Below, piece after piece: positions 44,692-54,451 of a stretch of DNA of 64,000 nt. The notes beneath the pieces are model-generated. The model searched no databases. It had not been told where the DNA came from and saw only the letters and a program-made list of their open reading frames with translations. The DNA comes from an uncultured Prevotellaceae bacterium (lineage in GTDB: Bacteria; Bacteroidota; Bacteroidia; Bacteroidales; Bacteroidaceae): NCBI GenBank assembly GCA_902764705.1, contig CACWWZ010000006.1, positions 26,176 through 90,175 of the forward strand. The letters are read 5' to 3'. The translations under genes and the position numbers were made by a program. The first letter of the stretch is position 1, and the number at the start of each line of letters is the position of its first letter.

Positions 44692-47600
44692 ATGTCTGTT
44701 AAAGTTAAGAGTATTTTCCGAACGACACTCTTATTGTGTCTGCTCTTGGTGTGCGGTCAGGTTTCGGCCCAGACTACCGCTAAGGGTACGGTTACGGACG
44801 CGACGGGAGAACCCGTTATTGGCGCAACCGTAGTTGAGAAGGGTAATGCCAAGAATGCAGCAGTCACCGACTTCGACGGTAACTTCACCTTGAAGCTCCA
44901 GAAGTCGAAGACCATCGTGATCTCCTACATCGGTATGGTCACACAGGAGGTAAATGCTACAGGAGGCGACCTGAAAATCACATTGCAGGACGACAATGCT
45001 TCTCTGGAAGAAGTCGTAGTCGTTGGTTACACCAGCAAGGCTCGTAAGGACCTGACGGGTTCTGTGGGTTCTGTCTCGGGTGCCAAACTGGCTGTTGTTC
45101 CTGTATCGTCTGCCGCAGAGGCCCTGACGGGTAAGATTGCCGGTGTGCAGGTTACCACAACCGATGGTCAGCCCGGTGCCGACATCAACATCCGCGTGCG
45201 TGGTGCAACGTCGGTGACGCAGTCTAGTGAGCCGTTGTTCATTGTCGACGGTTTCCAGGTTCCTAACATCAACGATATTCCTCCCTCGGATATTGCTTCT
45301 ATCGACGTGCTGAAGGATGCTTCTCTGACTGCCGTCTATGGCGCAAAGGGTGGTAATGGTGTTGTAATCGTAACAACCAAGTCGGCTCAGGCTGGTAAGG
45401 TTCAGGTATCTTTCAATGGTCGTCTGAGTGTTTCGTCGCTGACTCGTTCAATGAAGATTATGAACACCGGTCAGTTTGTCGACCTGATGTACGACCGTGC
45501 TTCCAGTAACGGTGGAGGTGCCCGCGACAGCTGGCAGAAGGCGTTCCGTGGTGACTTCGGTAACCCTAAGGACAATATCCTCTATTATAACCAGCCCACT
45601 TACGACTGGCAGGACGAGGTGTTGGGCAACCACCCGATGAGCTATCAGGCTAACGTAACTGTTGGTGGCGGTAGCGAATCGACTCGTTTCAACCTCTCGC
45701 TGACTCAGTCGGAGGACGTAGGTATCATCCTCGGTTCCGGCGTACGTCGTACCAATGTGAACTTCAAGTTAAACACCAAGATTACCAAGAACCTCGAGTT
45801 CACCTACAACCCCAAACTGACTTATCGTCGCGACGAGGGTGCCGGTGGTGCCAACGTGGGTTCCGGTGGCCTGGTCGACCGCGTGCTGCGCTATCAGCCC
45901 ACAGCTGGTCTGCGCTCTTGGGGTAACTACTCCATCATGGAGGATGCTGCTGATGCTGAGCGCTTTAACCTGACAAACCCGGTGAGCGATATCAACACTA
46001 ATACCCAGAAGAAGCACAGCTATGCTATCTCGCAGCAGTTCTCTCTGAAGTGGACGCCTATCAAGGGGCTTGTGCTTCGTTCAGAGGGTAACTACAACAT
46101 TTCTTTCCGCGATACACAGCGCTATTGGGGTTGGCTGACTTCTGAGGGTCAGAAGACTGTCCACCAGCAGATGCCGGTAGCTGCCTTGACCAATCGCACT
46201 ACCGAGTCGTACACCTGGACCAATACGGCCAGCTACGATATGAGCATCAAGCTGCACAACCTCTCGTTCCTGCTTGGTCAGGAAATCTATAACACGCAGT
46301 ATAAGGAGAATAAGCAGACTGCCCACCTCTTTGATCGTGGTATCGATGCAGAGACTGCCATTAACAACATGGCTCTCGGTCAGCCCTATGCTCAGGACAC
46401 CTACACGCTGCGTTCTACACCAAACCGTACCGCTTCGTTCTTCGGACAGGTTTCTTACAACTTCGACCACAAGTACCTGCTCTCGGCTACGTTCCGCGCT
46501 GACGGTAGCTCGAAGTTCGCTCCTGGCAACCAGTGGGGTTACTTCCCCTCTATCTCTGGTGCTTGGGTAGTAAACAAGGAGAAGTTCCTGAAGGACGTGA
46601 AGTGGATTGATCAGTTGAAGATCCGTGCCGCTTTCGGTCTGGCTGGTAACAACAATATCAGCGACGACCTGTGGCGCTTCCTCTATACTTCGAACAACTC
46701 GGGTGGCCCTGAGTTTGCTTCGACCACTACAGCCAATGGTGAGCTGTACTACAGCACTCCCGGCAACTATCCTAACAAGGACATCAAGTGGGAGACCACC
46801 ATTACCCGTAACTTGGCTGCCGATATCTCTTTGTTCGGCGGACGTATCACCATCACGCCGGAGTTCTATTGGAACACCACACGCGACCTGCTCTATCAGT
46901 CGCCAATCCCCGGCGTTTCCGGTTACAGCCGTCAGATGCAGAACATCGGTAAGGTACAGAACGACGGTTGGGAACTCACTGTCAATGGTGACATCCTGCG
47001 TGGTAAGGACTACGTGTTGAGTGCCAACTTCACGCTGGGTCATAACAAGATGACCATCAAGGCCCTGAATGCCACCGACACCCGCATCTTCAACTATGCT
47101 GGTGCCTGGAAGTCTAGCGACCAGAACGACTACCTGCTCGAAGTGGGTGGCGAGCTCGGTCTGATGTACGGTTACGTCTACGACGGCCTGTACACTTGGG
47201 ACGAATTCCTGTATCCCACCACTCAGACCTATGCTGCCAATCCTAAGGGCAAGGGTCTCGTAAACGGCATTCTCGTAGGTGGTACAATTACCGACGGTTA
47301 CGAGGGTAACTCAGGTAATGGTGTACTGGGTGGTTCACACTCTGGTTACAGTACCATGCCTGGTAAGATCAAGATTAAGGATTTGAACGGCGACGGACAG
47401 ATCGACGAGAACGATAAGACCGTCATCGGCCGTACCACTCCCAAGTGGCAGGGCGGTTTCGGTATCTCTGGCCAGTGGAAGGATTTCGACTTCGTGGCTA
47501 ACTTCACCTACATGCTCGACTTCGATGTTTACAATGCTACCGCTTATGCATTGTCAAGCATGTCGACCGGCCAGAACAATTTCACTAATGTCTATTCGAA

Positions 47601-48042
47601 GTTTGCTGACGGCCGCTGGCGTTACAGTGCTCCCGACGGCTTTACTGACCTGAGTGGACACAACATCACTGGTGAGTCTCTATATAAGAACGGTAACCTC
47701 GACGGTATGCCTGGTCTCTATAAGGACATGAACGCAAATGCTAAGATGTGGAACCCCGCTGACTTGGTGACTAACATCATGTTGGATGCCTTCGTAGAGG
47801 ACGGTTCATTCATCCGCTGCTCTGACGTGACCATCGGCTACACACTGCCGAAGAGCCTCGTCAAGAAGATTTATGTAAATAAGGTTCGCGCGTATGTATC
47901 GGCTTCCAACCTCTTTATCCTGACCAAGTATTCTGGTTACGATCCTGAGGTGGACGTACAGTCTGGTTTGACTCCTTCTATGGACTACAATCGCTATCCG
48001 CGTGCACGCACTTTCTCTTGTGGTGTCAACGTAACGTTCTAA
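44692..48042 (+). CDS. SusC/RagA-type TonB-dependent outer-membrane transporter (second copy)
   Basis: This 1116-residue protein has a signal peptide (ending GQVSAQ), a CarboxypepD_reg-like domain (about residues 28-105), the plug start EEVVVVGYTSKARKDLTGSVGSV, AEALTGKIAGVQV, RVRGATSVTQ and FIVDGFQV, then a beta-barrel ending in RARTFSCGVNVTF. It is clearly related to the first SusC but diverged along the barrel, so a different ligand is likely. A SusD gene follows after a heptad-rich spacer. Confidence 0.95.
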   Translation: MSVKVKSIFRTTLLLCLLLVCGQVSAQTTAKGTVTDATGEPVIGATVVEKGNAKNAAVTDFDGNFTLKLQKSKTIVISYIGMVTQEVNATGGDLKITLQDDNASLEEVVVVGYTSKARKDLTGSVGSVSGAKLAVVPVSSAAEALTGKIAGVQVTTTDGQPGADINIRVRGATSVTQSSEPLFIVDGFQVPNINDIPPSDIASIDVLKDASLTAVYGAKGGNGVVIVTTKSAQAGKVQVSFNGRLSVSSLTRSMKIMNTGQFVDLMYDRASSNGGGARDSWQKAFRGDFGNPKDNILYYNQPTYDWQDEVLGNHPMSYQANVTVGGGSESTRFNLSLTQSEDVGIILGSGVRRTNVNFKLNTKITKNLEFTYNPKLTYRRDEGAGGANVGSGGLVDRVLRYQPTAGLRSWGNYSIMEDAADAERFNLTNPVSDINTNTQKKHSYAISQQFSLKWTPIKGLVLRSEGNYNISFRDTQRYWGWLTSEGQKTVHQQMPVAALTNRTTESYTWTNTASYDMSIKLHNLSFLLGQEIYNTQYKENKQTAHLFDRGIDAETAINNMALGQPYAQDTYTLRSTPNRTASFFGQVSYNFDHKYLLSATFRADGSSKFAPGNQWGYFPSISGAWVVNKEKFLKDVKWIDQLKIRAAFGLAGNNNISDDLWRFLYTSNNSGGPEFASTTTANGELYYSTPGNYPNKDIKWETTITRNLAADISLFGGRITITPEFYWNTTRDLLYQSPIPGVSGYSRQMQNIGKVQNDGWELTVNGDILRGKDYVLSANFTLGHNKMTIKALNATDTRIFNYAGAWKSSDQNDYLLEVGGELGLMYGYVYDGLYTWDEFLYPTTQTYAANPKGKGLVNGILVGGTITDGYEGNSGNGVLGGSHSGYSTMPGKIKIKDLNGDGQIDENDKTVIGRTTPKWQGGFGISGQWKDFDFVANFTYMLDFDVYNATAYALSSMSTGQNNFTNVYSKFADGRWRYSAPDGFTDLSGHNITGESLYKNGNLDGMPGLYKDMNANAKMWNPADLVTNIMLDAFVEDGSFIRCSDVTIGYTLPKSLVKKIYVNKVRAYVSASNLFILTKYSGYDPEVDVQSGLTPSMDYNRYPRARTFSCGVNVTF

Positions 48043-48043
48043 T

Positions 48044-48071
48044 TGATAATCGATAATTGAAAATTGAAAAT
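48044..48071. repeat. Heptad tract between the second SusC and SusD genes
   Basis: Units TGATAAT, CGATAAT, TGAAAAT, TGAAAAT, ending 3 bp before the SusD ATG. Confidence 0.85.
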
Positions 48072-48074
48072 TAT

Positions 48075-50225
48075 ATGAAACTTAATAAGATATTTATCAG
48101 TGGACTTGCTATGCTGGCGTTGACTTCGTGCAACGACTACTTAGAGGTAGACCCTGCCACCAATGTGGCAAGCACCGAATTGGTGTTTGGCTCGGATGGT
48201 GAGATTCGCACGGCCCTGTATGGCATCTATGCTAAGGTTTGCTCCGACAACCTGTTTGGCGGCAAGCTGTATAATGATTTCCAGCTGAACAGTGACGTTG
48301 ACTTCTATGCCAACTCGAACGAAGCAGCTGCCGGCAATCAGCCTCGTCGTTTCGACGTTCGCTCTGATGCCGGTAATGTGGAGACTCTCTGGAACAACCT
48401 CTACTCAGCTGTGGAGACGGCCAATGAGTTCATCTTCAATCTTCAGAACAATGGCACCTATGACGAGGAGACCGAGGACGCTGCCTCTGAGGCTGCTGAC
48501 GGTACGATTACCACTGTTCAGGTGCCTAAGGTGACTGACGTGACCCAGATGATGGGTGAGGCCAAGGTGATGCGTGCCATGTTCTATCATGAGCTGTTAA
48601 GCTATTGGGGCGACATTCCCTTCACCCTGAAGTCTACTTACGAGACCGACAACCTGAATCCGGCCATCACGCCGCGTCAGGAAGTCAGCGACGCGCTGAT
48701 TGCTGATCTGCAGCATGCTGCCGAGTATATGTATTCCGACAAGGATGGCAAGGTGGCTGCTCCTGAGCGTATCACCAAGGAGGCTGCTTATGCCATGATA
48801 GCCCGTCTGGCTCTGCAGGCTGGTGGTTACTCTCTGAACCATGAAGCCAACGATGTGACTGCTTATAAGATGACTCGTCCGTCTAACTATCAGGAGTACT
48901 ATAAGATTGCCCGTGACTATGCCAAGAAGGTGATCGACGCGGGTGGTCACTCACTGAACAAGAGTTTCCGCGACGTATTTGTCGACGAGTGTAACTTCAT
49001 CGTCACCACAGGTGACGACGCTATCTTCGAGATTCCTTTTGCCAAGGAAACCAATGGTAGCTGGGGTTATGCACAGGGTCCGACCAATGGTGTCGATACC
49101 GGTGTGGATACCGACTATTCGAACTCTGCTTGGGGTGCTACCAGTGGTGGCGTCCGTACTACTGCTTTCTATGGTTATTCGTTCGACGCAAAGGACCTGC
49201 GCCGTGACTACATTTGCGGTCTGTGGTACTATTCTAACCAGGGTCTGCCCACCATGCGCCTCGACTATGCTATGCACAACAACAAGTGGTCGAAGTTGTG
49301 GAATACCAATGGTCTGGGTAAGACCACGACAGGTGCTACAGGTATCAACTTTGCTTACATCCGTTACACCGATGTGCTGCTGATGTTTGCTGAGGCAGAG
49401 AACGAACTGAACGGTCCTACGGCCGATGCTCAGGAGGCATTGAAGGTTGTTCGCCGTCGTGCTTTCGCTTCTGAGGATCGGGCAGAGAAGGTCGATGCTT
49501 ACGTTGCTGCAGCCACCTCTAAGGCCGACTTCCTGAAGCTGGTGCTCGACGAGCGCAAGTGGGAGTTTGCCGGCGAGAACATGCGTTGGAAGGACCTTGT
49601 CCGCAACAATATGTATGCTGAGAAGATTTTCTTCACCTTCCTCGATTATTATGCAATGACCGAGGCTATGGCCGGTACTTCTTCTTACATCGATATGGTT
49701 GAGGAGTACGACAAGGTTCCTTATAGCGATGTATTCGTACAGAGCATGTACTCTATTTTGGTCAAGAACTACAACGATCCCAACTTCCCCAACAAGGGTG
49801 TCTATATGTTCTACATTGCTAACCCGTATAACGGTGCTATGCAGAACCCGACAGGTACGGCTCCTGCCAAGTACTTCGAGGACAACGGACTGGATGAAAT
49901 CTACAATCCTGTTTCTCCGAAGGCTATTACCGGTCTCTCGACCGCTTCTAATAGCGTTGCATGGACTACCACCACGCTGGCATGGTCTAACGACGATGGT
50001 TCGCCCAAGAATCAGATTGTCTACTCACTCTATGGATATATCCGTGTCAATCAGGCCGGTAACATCGTTGTTGTCGACAATGGTTCCGCTCAGTCGTTCA
50101 ACATTAATACGAGCAATGCTCAGGATAACATCAATCGCCTGCCAGCTGTGCGCTATCTCCTGCCGATTCCTGATGAGGCAATTGCCCGTTCAGGCAATGT
50201 CTACAAGAACTACTACGGATATTAA
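48075..50225 (+). CDS. SusD-type outer-membrane glycan-binding lipoprotein (second copy)
   Basis: This 716-residue protein has a lipoprotein signal (LALTSCNDYLEVDP) and the SusD fold: NDYLEVDPATN at the start, MGEAKVMRAMFYHELLSYWGDIPF, then RYTDVLLMFAEAENELNG and LVLDERKWEFAGENMRWKDLVRNN near the C-terminal half. ATG 48075 is preferred over the open frame at 48057. It works with the second SusC at the cell surface. Confidence 0.95.
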   Translation: MKLNKIFISGLAMLALTSCNDYLEVDPATNVASTELVFGSDGEIRTALYGIYAKVCSDNLFGGKLYNDFQLNSDVDFYANSNEAAAGNQPRRFDVRSDAGNVETLWNNLYSAVETANEFIFNLQNNGTYDEETEDAASEAADGTITTVQVPKVTDVTQMMGEAKVMRAMFYHELLSYWGDIPFTLKSTYETDNLNPAITPRQEVSDALIADLQHAAEYMYSDKDGKVAAPERITKEAAYAMIARLALQAGGYSLNHEANDVTAYKMTRPSNYQEYYKIARDYAKKVIDAGGHSLNKSFRDVFVDECNFIVTTGDDAIFEIPFAKETNGSWGYAQGPTNGVDTGVDTDYSNSAWGATSGGVRTTAFYGYSFDAKDLRRDYICGLWYYSNQGLPTMRLDYAMHNNKWSKLWNTNGLGKTTTGATGINFAYIRYTDVLLMFAEAENELNGPTADAQEALKVVRRRAFASEDRAEKVDAYVAAATSKADFLKLVLDERKWEFAGENMRWKDLVRNNMYAEKIFFTFLDYYAMTEAMAGTSSYIDMVEEYDKVPYSDVFVQSMYSILVKNYNDPNFPNKGVYMFYIANPYNGAMQNPTGTAPAKYFEDNGLDEIYNPVSPKAITGLSTASNSVAWTTTTLAWSNDDGSPKNQIVYSLYGYIRVNQAGNIVVVDNGSAQSFNINTSNAQDNINRLPAVRYLLPIPDEAIARSGNVYKNYYGY

Positions 50226-50226
50226 T

Positions 50227-50254
50227 TGATAATAGATCATTGAAAATTGAAAGT
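50227..50254. repeat. Heptad tract before the DUF5123-like lipoprotein gene
   Basis: Units TGATAAT, AGATCAT, TGAAAAT, TGAAAGT, very like the tract at 48044-48071. Confidence 0.8.
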
Positions 50255-50258
50255 TAAT

Positions 50259-52658
50259 ATGAAAAAGATATTATTATTATCACTGGCCCTGTTGATGACA
50301 CTGACCTTCGATTCTTGTAAGGATGATGACAAGAGCGTCCCCGAAGGTGCTGATGGTCGTTTGTTCCGCCCCATGTTCCGTAAGGACGACAATACCAATA
50401 AGGGCAGTAACGACCCCTACAATACGGTTATCACCGACTACAACACGGCCAACCTGTATTGGTACCTCGTTGATGGCGCTGCAGCCTATGAGATTGAGTG
50501 GACCACTCCTCATGCTTTCGTAGCCAATGGTGAGGATGCATGGGCTGAGACCGAGCAGAATGTAGATGGCAAGTTCCTGGAGGGACACGTCGTCGTTGCC
50601 GATCCAAATCGCTACAACCTCATCATCGAGAACATGAGCTACCAGAGCAGCTACCGTTTCTGCATCCGTGCCCTGAACTCGTTCAATCCGTCTGGCTATC
50701 AACTCTGGAGAGGCGAATCAGGTGTCTACGACGTACTGAACTCTGCTGATGCCGACTGGAAGAACGATCCGAAGAACTCGGCGTGGTACGGTCGCGGTAA
50801 CCTCCGCGAGTGGGCTGACTACTTCCAGCTTGAGACTGCTCCCCGCGACTGGGTGCCTTTTGTCATCCAGGTGTCCGACATCACCAAGACTTCTATGAAG
50901 GTGACGCTGAACCGCAACATTGCTACCTATAAGGATGCTGAAAAGGACAAGTTCCGTCAGTACTGGCACTTCAAGGATGCAGAGCAGAATATCCTCTGTG
51001 TCGACTATCTGACTTTCGAGCCCAATGCCGGTACACCCAATGCTGTCGTACCTGCTCAGTTTGTGAAGTACGAGATTCCTGAGTCGGCATGGAACGAGGC
51101 GGGTATCGCTGAGATCGTCGTAGAAGGACTCTCTGAGAACTCTTGCTACAACATCAATGTATGGGACAAGCAGATTCCTCTGGCCATTGATGCCTGCTTC
51201 AACACCACGATGAAGCGCACCAAGGGTACACCGGCTCCTCCCATTCTCGTCAAGCATGAAGTATGGGCCAACGATACCATGGGTACCGATCCTGCTACCT
51301 GGAACATCTACGACATCTCGCAGTATAAGGCCTGCAAGCTCGATAATCTTCTGAACAGCTATTGCGAAAGCAGCACAACAGCCGAGAATCAGGTGTTCTA
51401 TCTGGAAGGCGGCAAGACTTACTTCGTCAGTTCGAACGTACAGGTTTACAAGGGCTTCACCCTGCAGACCAATCCTGCCGACCTCGCTGCCGGTAAGGGA
51501 CGTGCCAAGTTCTACCTGAGCGGTATGACCAAGACGGGTAGCTCTGTCAACAGCTGTAACTTCATGCTGGGTCGTCAGCCCGTTGCTGGTGAGAACGCCT
51601 CTATCACGCTCGACATCGACTCTGTCCGCTTCATGGACCTCGACGTCAACGTGCCTCAGGCCACCAACTACGGTCATGCCCAGGAGGGTATCGGCGGTGC
51701 TATCGGTAACTACTTCATGAACATGTACTCGAACGGTATGGGTATCAACGTCACCACACTGGAGTGGCGCAACTGCTCGTTCCAGGGACTCATCCGCGGA
51801 TTCTTCCGTATCCAGGGTTCTAACGACTTCTACATCCAGCACATCCGTCTCGTTGGCTGCGACTTCTACAACTGCGGCTACTACTCACAGAATGGTGGTG
51901 ACTATGCCTACATCTTCGGTGACCACAATGGTAAGACCAAGTCGAACATCTTGAAGGATGTCGAGGTCAGCGATTGTGTGTTCTACAACAACCCGAAGCG
52001 TTCCGTTGTTACCGACAATAACCGTAACCTGGTTTGGGACGAGAGCGTACGCTGGCACATCAGTCTGCACCACAACACCTTCGTCAACTTCTGTACCGTG
52101 GCCAACAACCCGATTCTGAACACCCGTTACAATCCTGGTGGCTCAGTGCTCGAGTTCCACGATAACGTCATTATCCTGACCAAGGATCCCGCTGATACAA
52201 AGCGTGGAATAGTGGTAGACGGTGGTGCTATCAAACTGGCGTCTGCCGGTTGGGACACCCGTGACATCCAGGGTGGTGACGGCAGCGGCCAGGTGACTTT
52301 CAACATCTACAACAACTGGACCACCAACGACGAGGAGCATCTCAGCAACGGGCAGCCCTTCTTGGCCAATGCCTTCAATGCTACGTCGAATGCGCCTGGT
52401 AAGTTCATCAAGGGCGGTGAGGGTATTTATCCTGCCGGTACCGACGAGCTGGCTGTACATCTGGAAGAGACCCTGCGTGCTACCGACCTGATGGAGAGCC
52501 CGAATCCGAAGTACTTCATCGGTGAGACACCTAAGGGCACCGACTTCCATACTGACAATGGTATCGACGGCCTCTACTACAAGCAGAACGACATTGTGCG
52601 CAACTCTGCTATCTACAAGAGCGGTGCAGGTTGTCAGCGTCTGCTGAAGGGAAAATAA
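50259..52658 (+). CDS. Surface lipoprotein with FN3-like and DUF5123/beta-helix-like regions
   Basis: This 799-residue protein has a lipoprotein signal (TLTFDSCKDDD). The N-terminal half looks like fibronectin-type modules (TANLYWYLVDGAAAYEIEW, about residues 60-150, and a second at about 210-320). The C-terminal half (about 370-790) is rich in short Asn- and Gly-rich strands (VSDCVFYNNPKRS, SLHHNTFVNF, EFHDNVIIL) like the right-handed beta-helix of the DUF5123/DUF4957 proteins common in pectin loci. It is likely a surface glycan-binding protein or lyase-like enzyme cotranscribed with the second SusCD. ATG 50259 is preferred over TTG 50247. No catalytic motif of a known lyase family is recognised. 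Confidence 0.8.
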   Translation: MKKILLLSLALLMTLTFDSCKDDDKSVPEGADGRLFRPMFRKDDNTNKGSNDPYNTVITDYNTANLYWYLVDGAAAYEIEWTTPHAFVANGEDAWAETEQNVDGKFLEGHVVVADPNRYNLIIENMSYQSSYRFCIRALNSFNPSGYQLWRGESGVYDVLNSADADWKNDPKNSAWYGRGNLREWADYFQLETAPRDWVPFVIQVSDITKTSMKVTLNRNIATYKDAEKDKFRQYWHFKDAEQNILCVDYLTFEPNAGTPNAVVPAQFVKYEIPESAWNEAGIAEIVVEGLSENSCYNINVWDKQIPLAIDACFNTTMKRTKGTPAPPILVKHEVWANDTMGTDPATWNIYDISQYKACKLDNLLNSYCESSTTAENQVFYLEGGKTYFVSSNVQVYKGFTLQTNPADLAAGKGRAKFYLSGMTKTGSSVNSCNFMLGRQPVAGENASITLDIDSVRFMDLDVNVPQATNYGHAQEGIGGAIGNYFMNMYSNGMGINVTTLEWRNCSFQGLIRGFFRIQGSNDFYIQHIRLVGCDFYNCGYYSQNGGDYAYIFGDHNGKTKSNILKDVEVSDCVFYNNPKRSVVTDNNRNLVWDESVRWHISLHHNTFVNFCTVANNPILNTRYNPGGSVLEFHDNVIILTKDPADTKRGIVVDGGAIKLASAGWDTRDIQGGDGSGQVTFNIYNNWTTNDEEHLSNGQPFLANAFNATSNAPGKFIKGGEGIYPAGTDELAVHLEETLRATDLMESPNPKYFIGETPKGTDFHTDNGIDGLYYKQNDIVRNSAIYKSGAGCQRLLKGK

Positions 52659-52663
52659 AGTAC

Positions 52664-52698
52664 AATTAATAATTAATAATTAATAATTAAGAGTTAAG
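52664..52698. repeat. Heptad tract before the 170-aa lipoprotein gene
   Basis: Units AATTAAT (three times), AATTAAG, AGTTAAG, ending 4 bp before the ATG. Confidence 0.85.
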
Positions 52699-52702
52699 AG
52701 CT

Positions 52703-53215
52703 ATGAAGATTTATAAATATGTAACTGTACTTTTGGCTGTGTTGGCCATGTCGGCAACATTCTTCAGCTGCGACAGGGATAACGACATCACGGGCGACCC
52801 CATGGCTGATCACACCCAGGGCGACAAGCAGGACTATTGGATTGACTTCACACTGAGCAATCCCGGCAGCCTCTCAGCTGCAGCACAGGCCCGTTTCGTG
52901 GAACTGAAGGACACCACCATCTATGGCGAGAAGCTTATCAAGGTTATCGAGCACCCCATGTATGTTACGCTCGACTATGCCACGAACAACTTCAACAAGG
53001 TGGCTGCCCTGTCGAACGAGGAGAACGACATCGTGCAGAAGATCATGATTCCTACATTCTGTGTTGACACTGTCGGTGGTGTATGCCATAACGATTTTGA
53101 AGTTAAAATGACTTTGTCAAAAGACAGTATGCGGACTGAACTGGCTAATTACACTTGGAGTGCCAAGACTGCTTTCGACGGACCTGCTATGATTGCTGCC
53201 AACAGCAATAAATAG
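52703..53215 (+). CDS. Small lipoprotein of unknown function in the second SusCD operon
   Basis: This 170-residue protein has a lipoprotein signal (SATFFSCDRDND). The mature part begins acidic (GDPMADHTQGDKQDYWIDFTL), and I do not recognise a family. It is the last gene before a strong terminator, so it belongs to the SusC-SusD-DUF5123-like operon. A surface glycan-binding accessory role is plausible by position only. Confidence 0.75.
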   Translation: MKIYKYVTVLLAVLAMSATFFSCDRDNDITGDPMADHTQGDKQDYWIDFTLSNPGSLSAAAQARFVELKDTTIYGEKLIKVIEHPMYVTLDYATNNFNKVAALSNEENDIVQKIMIPTFCVDTVGGVCHNDFEVKMTLSKDSMRTELANYTWSAKTAFDGPAMIAANSNK

Positions 53216-53238
53216 CTTTTATTTAAAAATAATCAAGG

Positions 53239-53273
53239 AGTGTGGACACTGCAATAGTGTCCACACTTTTTTT
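53239..53273 (+). terminator. Terminator of the second SusCD operon
   Basis: A perfect 12-bp stem (AGTGTGGACACT / AGTGTCCACACT) with a 5-nt loop, followed by a run of seven T. Confidence 0.92.
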
Positions 53274-53372
53274 CTCCGGACGGAAATTTTTTTCTCCGGA
53301 CGGAATTTTTTTTACGTCCGACAGATTTTTTTTTCGTCGGACAGAAATTTTTTTTCGTCCGACAGAATTTTT
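53268..53372. repeat. Tandem T-tract/palindrome array
   Basis: About five 20-23 bp units alternate a run of seven to nine T with CTCCGGACGGAA or CGTCCGACAGA/CGTCGGACAGA. Adjacent units form inverted pairs (GTCCGAC / GTCGGAC). This occupies most of the otherwise gene-free 53216-53535. Confidence 0.8.
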
Positions 53373-53385
53373 ATCGCAGCCCCTT

Positions 53386-53399
53386 CGTAAACCTTTACG
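53386..53399. promoter_or_regulatory. Palindromic operator, site 4
   Basis: CGTAAACCTTTACG lies 53 bp upstream of TATCTTTG at 53453-53460. Confidence 0.65.
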
Positions 53400-53429
53400 T
53401 ATTTTTTTGCCCACAAAAAGAATAATTAT

Positions 53430-53460
53430 TTTGTAGTTTCGGAATTATTCCCTATCTTTG
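53430..53460 (+). promoter_or_regulatory. Promoter of the 224-aa secreted protein gene
   Basis: TTTG 53430-53433, 19 nt, TATCTTTG 53453-53460. Confidence 0.75.
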
Positions 53461-53535
53461 CAACGTGTTATTATACACATAACGAATACGAAGATATTTT
53501 ATTTACTAACATTTTAAACAAAACATTTTAAGCGT

Positions 53536-54210
53536 ATGAAGAAAATTTTTACTCTTATTGCAGTAGCCGCTATGGCTTTGACAGTGAATGCCCAGACAAC
53601 CGTTTTCTCGGCAACTCCATTGACTACACTTGGGGCCAATTGGGACACTCCTACGGGAGAAACAGAGATTACTGCAACATATGCAGAGATTGCTGGTGGA
53701 AAGATGTATACCATCAATCAGCAGGATGCTGCAAAGCAAATGATTAAGAAACAGGGCAATGAATATGCCTTCCAGTGCACTAACAATAACACCTTCTTTA
53801 AGGTTGTCCTTGACGAGGCTCTTCAGGCTGGTGACGTAATCAGTGTTCGTATGCAGTCAAGAACAGATACAGACCTTGGTCTTTTCTTTGACAAGAATGA
53901 TTCTCGTCCTAGCGAGACATCTACTTCTATTATTCTTGCTACAGCTTCAGAGCAGGCTTGGGGTGACGCTCCCACCTATACAGTAGCCGCAGATGATGCC
54001 ATCTGTGGAGAAAAGACCTTCTACATTTTCCGTGCGACAGGTAAGAGCACCTATTTCAATACTTTCAAGATTACTCGTAGTAGTACTACAGGTATTCAGG
54101 GTGTACAGGCTGAGAAGGCTGACGCTGCTGCTTACAACCTCGCTGGTCAGAAGGTTTCTGAGAACTACAAGGGCGTAGTGATCAAGAACGGTAAAAAGGT
54201 TGTGAAATAA
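53536..54210 (+). CDS. Small secreted protein with shared C-terminal tail
   Basis: This 224-residue protein has a signal peptide (MKKIFTLIAVAAMALTVNAQ). The mature part (about residues 21-190) looks like a beta-sandwich with no motif I recognise; it might bind carbohydrate. The tail AYNLAGQKVSENYKG...IKNGKKVVK is nearly identical to that of the next gene. The promoter, 5' region and signal peptide are also near-duplicates of the next gene. Expressed from its own promoter with a palindromic operator. Confidence 0.75.
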   Translation: MKKIFTLIAVAAMALTVNAQTTVFSATPLTTLGANWDTPTGETEITATYAEIAGGKMYTINQQDAAKQMIKKQGNEYAFQCTNNNTFFKVVLDEALQAGDVISVRMQSRTDTDLGLFFDKNDSRPSETSTSIILATASEQAWGDAPTYTVAADDAICGEKTFYIFRATGKSTYFNTFKITRSSTTGIQGVQAEKADAAAYNLAGQKVSENYKGVVIKNGKKVVK

Positions 54211-54234
54211 AGACAGGCTATTCATTCACATAAA

Positions 54235-54270
54235 AGGTGGGATTCCTTACCGGAATCTCATCTTTTTTTT
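54235..54270 (+). terminator. Terminator after the 224-aa protein gene
   Basis: AGGTGGGATTCC pairs with GGAATCTCATCT over TTACC, followed by eight T. Confidence 0.85.
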
Positions 54271-54301
54271 GTCTTTTAGGGCTACAAACAACGTATTGGT
54301 T

Positions 54302-54315
54302 CGTAAACCTTTGCG
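54302..54315. promoter_or_regulatory. Palindromic operator, site 5
   Basis: CGTAAACCTTTGCG lies 53 bp upstream of TATCTTTG at 54369-54376, the same distance as site 4. Confidence 0.65.
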
Positions 54316-54345
54316 TAGATTTTTGCCCATAAAAAGAACTATAAT

Positions 54346-54376
54346 TTTGTTGTTTCAGAAATAATTCCTATCTTTG
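54346..54376 (+). promoter_or_regulatory. Promoter of the 400-aa secreted protein gene
   Basis: TTTG 54346-54349, 19 nt, TATCTTTG 54369-54376. Confidence 0.75.
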
Positions 54377-54451
54377 CAACGTGTTATTACACACAAAACG
54401 AAAACGAAGATAATAATTTTACTAACAATTTAAACAAATCTTTTTTTGCGT

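Noticed and set aside
53268-53372. Transposon or insertion-sequence end
   Set aside because: The inverted repeats are short and tandem, no transposase or target duplication is seen, and both neighbouring operons are intact.
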